Below are positions 7,400 to 11,168 of a stretch of DNA of 11,168 nt, in pieces. How positions within the stretch are numbered: the stretch's first letter is position 1; each line of letters starts with the position of its first letter. The notes beneath the pieces are model-generated. The model did no database searches and was not told the DNA's origin. It was given only the letters and a program-made list of their open reading frames with translations. The stretch is from Lachnospiraceae bacterium UBA4292. GTDB taxonomy: Bacteria; Bacillota; Clostridia; Lachnospirales; Lachnospiraceae. A program made the position numbers and the translations under genes. The stretch covers positions 1 to 11,168 of the forward strand of contig DGVE01000103.1 in the NCBI GenBank assembly GCA_002395865.1, in the 5' to 3' direction.

Positions 7400-8218
7400 A
7401 TGTATAAGCTGCTTTTACTGGATATCGACGGGACTTTGCGCCCGCATAATATGAGCGAGATCCCCTCCTGTAATGTAGACGCCGTCAGGGCGGTGCAGGC
7501 CGAGGGGATCCGGGTTGCGGTAGCCACCGGCCGCAGCATGGCTGGAGTGCCACACAGGATACTGAACGGACTGGCCCCCGATTACTGGATATGCGCGTCC
7601 GGGGGACAGATATTTACGGGTGCGGGGGAGCTTTTGTATGAGAGGCGCATGAGGCCGGAGCAGGTGAATGCTCTCATCGGCTATATGAACTCCATCGACA
7701 GGCCCTTCGGGTTCTCCTTTTCGGACGGTGTATACATTTACAGGCATTACGACCTGATGCATGAGAGGGAGAGGACTTTAGGCGCCGGAAGCGCGGATTT
7801 CATAAACGGAGAGGACCAGAGCAGGCACGCAGGCGGCCTTCCGGTGGCGGGCTTTTGCCGCTGCTACAGGGAGGATACGAAGGGATTTACCGAAAAATAC
7901 CCGGACCTTGGACTACGCTTTCTGTTCTACGGCCTTCGAGACCATCTGGGCATGTTCGGGTGCGATATACTTCAGCCCGGACAGGACAAGGAGCACGCCT
8001 TGAGAAGCCTGGCGGTGATACTCGACATATCTCTGTCGGAGTGCGCAGCTGCGGGAGACGGAGAAAATGACGTGGGGATGCTGAAGGCCGCCGGTGCGGG
8101 CTTTGCCATGGAGGACGGAGCGAAGGTTGCGATCGATGCGGCGGATTACATCATCCCGTCGGTCGATAAGGCTTGTGAGTGGATTCTCATGACGAACAGA
8201 CTTGAAAAACAGATATAG
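7400..8218 (+). CDS. Cof-type HAD-superfamily hydrolase (sugar-phosphate type phosphatase)
   Basis: Cytoplasmic phosphatase of the HAD superfamily, Cof/YidA-like class with a C2 cap, 272 residues, a normal length for the family. Motif I is DIDGT (8-12) with nucleophile Asp8 and acid/base Asp10, motif II is Thr43 in VATGRS, motif III is Lys197 in QDKEHAL, and motif IV is GDGEND (219-224), so all catalytic residues are present. The cap lies between motifs II and III, about residues 80-185. The substrate is unknown; relatives dephosphorylate sugar phosphates, nucleotides or flavin intermediates. The ATG at 7400 has a modest AGGA at 7393-7396; a TTG at 7388 is possible but has no ribosome site. 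It starts 8 nt after the permease stop with no terminator between, so it is probably the last gene of the gntR operon. Its functional tie to the transporter is not evident. Confidence 0.9.
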   Translation: MYKLLLLDIDGTLRPHNMSEIPSCNVDAVRAVQAEGIRVAVATGRSMAGVPHRILNGLAPDYWICASGGQIFTGAGELLYERRMRPEQVNALIGYMNSIDRPFGFSFSDGVYIYRHYDLMHERERTLGAGSADFINGEDQSRHAGGLPVAGFCRCYREDTKGFTEKYPDLGLRFLFYGLRDHLGMFGCDILQPGQDKEHALRSLAVILDISLSECAAAGDGENDVGMLKAAGAGFAMEDGAKVAIDAADYIIPSVDKACEWILMTNRLEKQI

Positions 8219-8223
8219 CCTAT

Positions 8224-8252
8224 GGTGCCGGCTCAGTCCGGCACCGTTTTTT
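8224..8252 (+). terminator. Intrinsic terminator of the gntR-ABC-HAD operon
   Basis: GGTGCCGG (8224-8231) and CCGGCACC (8238-8245) form a perfect 8-bp GC-rich stem with a 6-nt loop, followed by G and six T residues (8247-8252). It starts 5 nt after the HAD stop codon. Confidence 0.93.
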
Positions 8253-8265
8253 ATGCACTTTTTTC

Positions 8266-8293
8266 CTGACAAAGCATTTTTATATACTATAAT
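8266..8293 (+). promoter_or_regulatory. Orphan sigma-A type promoter
   Basis: CTGACA (8266-8271), five of six matches to TTGACA, a 16-nt AT-rich spacer and a perfect TATAAT (8288-8293). It follows directly on the operon terminator and fires toward a region with no long gene, only a possible 19-codon ORF and a hairpin before the convergent transporter gene. The expected start site is near 8300, inside GAAC-G-GTTC (8297-8305), a small inverted repeat, with GGAACGG recurring at 8314-8320. Confidence 0.65.
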
Positions 8294-8328
8294 CGGGAAC
8301 GGTTCTCAATTTTGGAACGGAGGTGCGT

Positions 8329-8388
8329 ATGGTTTCACATTTCGGATACAGGACTAAACAGAGGGCCGGGGAGCGATCCCCGGCCTGA
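8329..8388 (+). CDS. Possible 19-residue small peptide ORF
   Basis: An ATG at 8329 sits 5 nt after a strong GGAGG (8319-8323) and opens a 19-codon frame, MVSHFGYRTKQRAGERSPA, ending at TGA 8386-8388. A good promoter lies about 30 nt upstream, so transcription, ribosome site and start are all in place. The peptide is basic and not hydrophobic, so it does not look like a membrane toxin or a signal peptide. Its last third is encoded by a strong hairpin (8364-8385), so the ORF could be a leader peptide, a remnant of a lost gene, or chance within a small RNA. I do not recognise it. Confidence 0.3.
   Translation: MVSHFGYRTKQRAGERSPA
8363..8386. terminator. GC-rich GNRA-loop hairpin between convergent transcripts
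   Basis: GGCCGGGGA (8364-8372) pairs perfectly with TCCCCGGCC (8377-8385) around the tetraloop GCGA, a GNRA loop on the + strand; a G-U pair adds one step. It lies 20 nt beyond the stop of the - strand transporter gene and at the end of the short + strand transcript, so it may mark the 3' end of either or both. Neither side has a real T tract, so it is not a canonical intrinsic terminator; it could instead be a stabilising 3' hairpin or part of a small RNA. Confidence 0.45.
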
Positions 8389-8405
8389 GTGTTTCAAACT
8401 GATAT

Positions 8406-10202
8406 TTATTCTGCTGACGCGGTGTGATGTAGCTTTTCGGTGATCTCGTTCACCTTCTCCTCTGTCAGTATGTACTTCTTCGAGAAGATCAGTATCGCTA
8501 TTATCAGACCGATGATGGGTACGAATGTCATCACGAAGCGAAGGCCGATGACGGAATTGCCGGATACCACCGTGGCTCCCGAGGCAATGATGTCCGAAAT
8601 GACCTTATTAAGTCCTGCGACCATGCTGCCGTCCACAGCTTCAAGCGTGGCTGAATCGCTTATCGCGAATACCGAGAGGCATATCGATGCGACCAGAGCC
8701 GCAAATCCGGAGGCAAGCTTGACCACAAAGGTCTGCATGGAGAAGATGACCGACTCGTCCCTGCGGCCGTTCTTCAGCTCACCGTAATCGACCGTGTTGG
8801 CGAGGAAGATGGTGACCAGGACGTTCAGAATACCCACGGCTGCCATTATGAAGAAGCCCGGTATCAGGAACGGATATACTGTGTTCGTACCGGTAAAAGC
8901 GAGTGCGAACAGTATTACATAGCCGCCTATAGCGGACATAACACAGATGTAGAAGACTTTGATGGCGGAGAAGAATTTCCTCAAAAGAGGGAAGAACGCC
9001 ATCATGGCCAGTATCTGGATTCCTCCCGCGAAGGTGTTGAACAGAGTGTAGTTGCCCATCCAGCCGGTTCCGCCCAGATCGTACTTGAAGAAGTAGATAA
9101 GGAGGTTGGAGGTGATGTATGTGGCGGTGTTCACGAGCACGATGGTTATTACCATGGTCATGGCCTGATCGTTCTGTACGAGCGCCTTGAACATGTCGCC
9201 TATGCCTGCGGTCTGCATATTGACGGTGGACTTCTCCTTTATGCCCACGCAGGTAATTACCGTGAACAGGAAGAAGAGTATGGCAATGATGAGTGCGAAA
9301 TACTTAAAGCCGAGGCGTTCCACTTCGCGCTTTGAGGTGATGTCCGCAGTGACGGATGTGTTCGCGTCGATCTTTGCGTACTCGTCAGCGCTCAGGTAGA
9401 TAAGCATAACAGCCTCGCCGTCTTCCTTATCTATCGCAAGGGTAACGGAGGAATCGTCCTGCGTAAACTCGGATGAACCGATCTTAAGCGTATACTTCGT
9501 GTTCGACTGCGTGTAAGCTGTGGGCTTGTTGAATTCATCACTGTTCGCGGAGACGGTTATGGAGTGGGTGCCTTTAAGCTCCGTCACCTTGCCTGTGGTA
9601 TTGCCGGCGTCATCGAGCTGTGCCGCAGTCACGGATACGTCCTTCAGGGTTACTGTGTGGTCGATGGACCTGCCCGATGCGGCGCCGCCGATGGCTGCAA
9701 CAGCCATGACCGTGACTATAGTCACGATGGCGGACCCCACGCCTGCGCATGTACGGCCAAGAGCCGACATGCTCTCGCGCTCCTTGCCGCCCTTTGTGAA
9801 GGCCGGTATCATCGACCAGAAGGGTATGTCCATCATGGTGTAGGTAACGCCCCAGAGTATGTAGGTAAATGCCGCGTACGCAACCAGACCGCCGCCGTCT
9901 AAAGAGGGCGGTGCCGCAAACATGAAGTAGAGAACAACGGCGTTTAACAGCGTACCGATGAAGAGCCAGGGGCGAAATTTGCCCCACCTGGTCTTGGTCT
10001 TGGCCACCAGCACACCCATGATGGGATCGTTGAAGGCGTCAAATACGCGGGCGATGAGAAGTATGATACCCATGGCTACCGCGCTCACGCCCAGAACATC
10101 CTGATAATAATAGAGTATATATGACGCGGAGAGCATATATACCATGTCCTTGCCGACGGCGCCTAAGCCGTACGCAAGCTTTTCTTTAGCGGTTAGATTC
10201 AT
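8406..10202 (-). CDS. GPH-family (MelB-like) cation:sugar symporter with extracytoplasmic insert
   Basis: Twelve-helix secondary transporter of the glycoside-pentoside-hexuronide family, importing a sugar or glycoside with Na+ or H+. The start NLTAKEKLAYGLGAVGKD, the helix-2 motif RVFDAFNDPIMG, the motif-A loop TRWGKFRPW and YTMMDIPFWSMIP match MelB closely. Asp55, Asn58 and Asp59 fall at the MelB cation-site numbers, and Asp125 corresponds to MelB Asp124. The later VDYGELKNGRRDESVIFSMQTFVVK (471-495) is the helix-11 region with Lys477. At 598 residues it exceeds MelB (about 475) because of a soluble stretch at about 174-295 between helices 5 and 6 and a longer loop at 512-552 between helices 11 and 12, both on the outer face. 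The start is fixed by AGGAGGT on the - strand (10207-10213). The gene stands alone, with its own promoter, divergent from adenosine deaminase. Substrate cannot be named. Confidence 0.9.
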   Translation of the reverse strand: MNLTAKEKLAYGLGAVGKDMVYMLSASYILYYYQDVLGVSAVAMGIILLIARVFDAFNDPIMGVLVAKTKTRWGKFRPWLFIGTLLNAVVLYFMFAAPPSLDGGGLVAYAAFTYILWGVTYTMMDIPFWSMIPAFTKGGKERESMSALGRTCAGVGSAIVTIVTVMAVAAIGGAASGRSIDHTVTLKDVSVTAAQLDDAGNTTGKVTELKGTHSITVSANSDEFNKPTAYTQSNTKYTLKIGSSEFTQDDSSVTLAIDKEDGEAVMLIYLSADEYAKIDANTSVTADITSKREVERLGFKYFALIIAILFFLFTVITCVGIKEKSTVNMQTAGIGDMFKALVQNDQAMTMVITIVLVNTATYITSNLLIYFFKYDLGGTGWMGNYTLFNTFAGGIQILAMMAFFPLLRKFFSAIKVFYICVMSAIGGYVILFALAFTGTNTVYPFLIPGFFIMAAVGILNVLVTIFLANTVDYGELKNGRRDESVIFSMQTFVVKLASGFAALVASICLSVFAISDSATLEAVDGSMVAGLNKVISDIIASGATVVSGNSVIGLRFVMTFVPIIGLIIAILIFSKKYILTEEKVNEITEKLHHTASAE

Positions 10203-10239
10203 TCAGACCTCCTTTTGTTCTTATGTCACGCTAATAATC

Positions 10240-10260
10240 GATATAATTATAAATTATATC
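10240..10260. promoter_or_regulatory. Candidate operator: inverted repeat over the transporter -10 box
   Basis: GATATAAT (10240-10247), five bases TATAA, ATTATATC (10253-10260): perfect 8-bp arms with a 5-bp spacer, covering the -10 and reaching the start site of the transporter promoter. The position is that of a repressor site, but the sequence is AT-rich, so a chance palindrome from the promoter itself is possible. No regulator gene lies beside it. Confidence 0.4.
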
Positions 10261-10274
10261 AGCCATAAAGTAAA
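10246..10274 (-). promoter_or_regulatory. Promoter of the GPH transporter gene
   Basis: Read on the - strand: -35 TTTACT (10274-10269), a 17-nt spacer and a perfect -10 TATAAT (10251-10246). Transcription would start near 10239, giving a leader of about 35 nt that contains the AAAAGGAGGT ribosome site. The -10 lies inside an inverted repeat (10240-10260). Confidence 0.7.
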
Positions 10275-10287
10275 CAAAAATTTTTGT
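10274..10287. repeat. 14-bp A/T palindrome between divergent promoters
   Basis: ACAAAAATTTTTGT is a perfect palindrome lying at the -35 edge of the transporter promoter and upstream of the add promoter. It may simply be an A-tract or UP-type element; nothing links it to a specific protein. Confidence 0.3.
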
Positions 10288-10321
10288 GAAAATTTTATAT
10301 CTGTACGCGGGGAAGAGAATG

Positions 10322-10330
10322 TGTTATAGT
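10322..10330 (+). promoter_or_regulatory. Extended -10 promoter of adenosine deaminase gene
   Basis: TGTTATAGT (10322-10330) is an extended -10 element (TGN followed by TATAGT). No good -35 is seen at the expected distance (CTGTAC near 10301), which extended -10 promoters tolerate. The start would fall about 7 nt downstream, leaving a short leader with the perfect AAGGAGGTGA ribosome site at 10341-10350. Confidence 0.5.
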
Positions 10331-10354
10331 AAATGTGACTAAGGAGGTGACCAA

Positions 10355-11168
10355 ATGGATGCTGTAAGACCCTTGTGCGATCTGCATCTTCATCTGGACG
10401 GTTCGCTGTCGGTGAGGAGCGTGAGAAATATAATATCTGAATGCGGTCTCGAGGACAGGTATCGTGACCTTTTAGGGGATGACGCAGGGCTTAAGGAGAA
10501 GCTCAGCGTCGAAAGGGACTGCCGGGACCTGAACGAGTATCTGGAGAAGTTCGCGCTTCCGTGTCAGATACTGGGAAGCGGCAGAGCGCTGTATACTGCC
10601 GTGCGGAATCTGATAACGGAGCTTAAGGAGCTGGGCCTTCGCTACGCGGAGATAAGATTTGCGCCGTCTAAGCACGGTATATCGCAGCAGGAGGCCGTGG
10701 AGGCGGCAACAGCCGGGCTCGATGACGATATATTGCCGGCGAGGCTGATTCTTTGCTGCATGAGAGGCGAGAGCGATAGAGTGAACGGTGAAACTGTCGA
10801 GCTTGCGTCGAAATATCTCGGAAGAGGCGTGTGCGCGCTGGATCTGGCCGGTGCGGAGGCTCTGTATCCCACGGGGGATTATGAGGCTCTGTTTAAGAAA
10901 GCTTCAAGGCTCGATGTGCCGTTTACCATCCATGCGGGCGAGGCCGCGGGAGCGCAGAACGTATGGAAGGCTCTGGAGTTCGGGGCAAGAAGGATAGGCC
11001 ACGGCGTAAGGGCTGTGGAGGATGAGAGGCTTATGGAGGAGCTTGCAAGGCGCGAAACCGTGCTCGAGCTGTGTCCGACAAGCAATATAAACACATGCGT
11101 ATCCAGAGATTACGAAAGCTTTCCGCTGAGGAAGCTTACGGATGCGGGAGTGAAGGTGTGCGTCTGCT
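10355..11168 (+). CDS. add: Adenosine deaminase (3' end outside window)
   Basis: Cytoplasmic zinc enzyme that converts adenosine (and deoxyadenosine) to inosine in purine salvage. The first 271 codons are present; the full protein is usually about 330-350 residues, so the end is cut by the window edge. The metal-binding HLHLDGSL is at residues 11-18, the usual placement near the N-terminus. AEIRFAP (98-104) is typical of the second strand region. TIHAGEA carries the next zinc histidine and the following glycine-glutamate, RIGHGVRA carries the catalytic histidine, and LELCPTSNI follows. The last zinc ligand region (TDDP) would lie just past the end. The ATG at 10355 is set by AAGGAGGTGA (10341-10350). 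The gene is divergent from the GPH transporter and shares a 152-bp intergenic region with it. Deamination of adenosine is the expected activity; an adenine deaminase-like relative cannot be wholly excluded without the C-terminus. Confidence 0.93.
   Translation, partial: MDAVRPLCDLHLHLDGSLSVRSVRNIISECGLEDRYRDLLGDDAGLKEKLSVERDCRDLNEYLEKFALPCQILGSGRALYTAVRNLITELKELGLRYAEIRFAPSKHGISQQEAVEAATAGLDDDILPARLILCCMRGESDRVNGETVELASKYLGRGVCALDLAGAEALYPTGDYEALFKKASRLDVPFTIHAGEAAGAQNVWKALEFGARRIGHGVRAVEDERLMEELARRETVLELCPTSNINTCVSRDYESFPLRKLTDAGVKVCVC

Noticed and set aside
9520..9902. Open frames on the + strand opposite the symporter gene
   Set aside because: They mirror the codon pattern of the clear GPH transporter on the other strand, lack ribosome sites, and their products resemble no protein family.
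10144..10329. A 61-codon + strand frame crossing the symporter start and intergenic region
   Set aside because: It covers both promoters and the symporter's own ribosome site, has no ribosome site of its own, and its product looks like translated AT-rich control DNA.
1..11168. CRISPR array, tRNA, rRNA, insertion sequence, prophage or defence island
   Set aside because: No spaced direct repeats, cloverleaf sequences, transposase or phage-like genes were seen; all major frames are explained by transport, regulation and metabolic genes.

Overview
The window looks like chromosomal DNA from a low-to-mid-GC Firmicute of class Clostridia, probably a Lachnospiraceae relative. The grounds are strong AGGAGG ribosome binding sites, heavy use of AGA/AGG arginine codons, a polyamine transporter with the long PotA/PotD forms I associate with that family, and a YtrA-type regulator/ABC operon. 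The assignment is an inference, since no rRNA or other marker gene is present.

Layout. (1) 2-4132, + strand: the tail of a polyamine (spermidine/putrescine) ABC importer operon, potA (5' end outside the window), potB, potC and potD, tightly packed and ending in an intrinsic terminator at 4145-4174. (2) 4203-8252, + strand: a second operon with a near-consensus promoter. A perfect 8-5-8 inverted repeat overlaps its -10 box and start site. It encodes a YtrA-type GntR repressor, an ABC ATPase of the YtrB type, a large multi-spanning permease with a C-terminal extracytoplasmic domain of about 235 residues, and a Cof-type HAD phosphatase, and it ends in a perfect intrinsic terminator. (3) 8253-8405: a short intergenic stretch with a good + strand promoter, a possible 19-codon ORF and a GC-rich GNRA-loop hairpin. 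(4) 8406-10202, - strand: a MelB-like GPH-family sodium/proton-sugar symporter carrying an unusual insert of about 120 residues in an outward-facing loop. (5) 10203-10354: a divergent promoter region with palindromes. (6) 10355 to the window end, + strand: the N-terminal two thirds or more of adenosine deaminase.

How the genes work together: potABCD forms one importer (lipoprotein PotD, channel PotB/PotC, ATPase PotA). The GntR-ABC-permease set is a typical autoregulated export or stress-type cassette whose substrate cannot be read from sequence; the HAD enzyme is probably co-transcribed with it. The GPH transporter and adenosine deaminase are divergent neighbours, and any functional link is speculative.

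I see no CRISPR array, tRNA, rRNA, insertion sequence, phage gene or clear defence system. Most of the window is ordinary core metabolism and transport. The most unusual points are the insert in the GPH transporter, the orphan promoter/small ORF/hairpin at 8266-8386, the extracytoplasmic domain on the ABC permease, and the clear operator palindromes.
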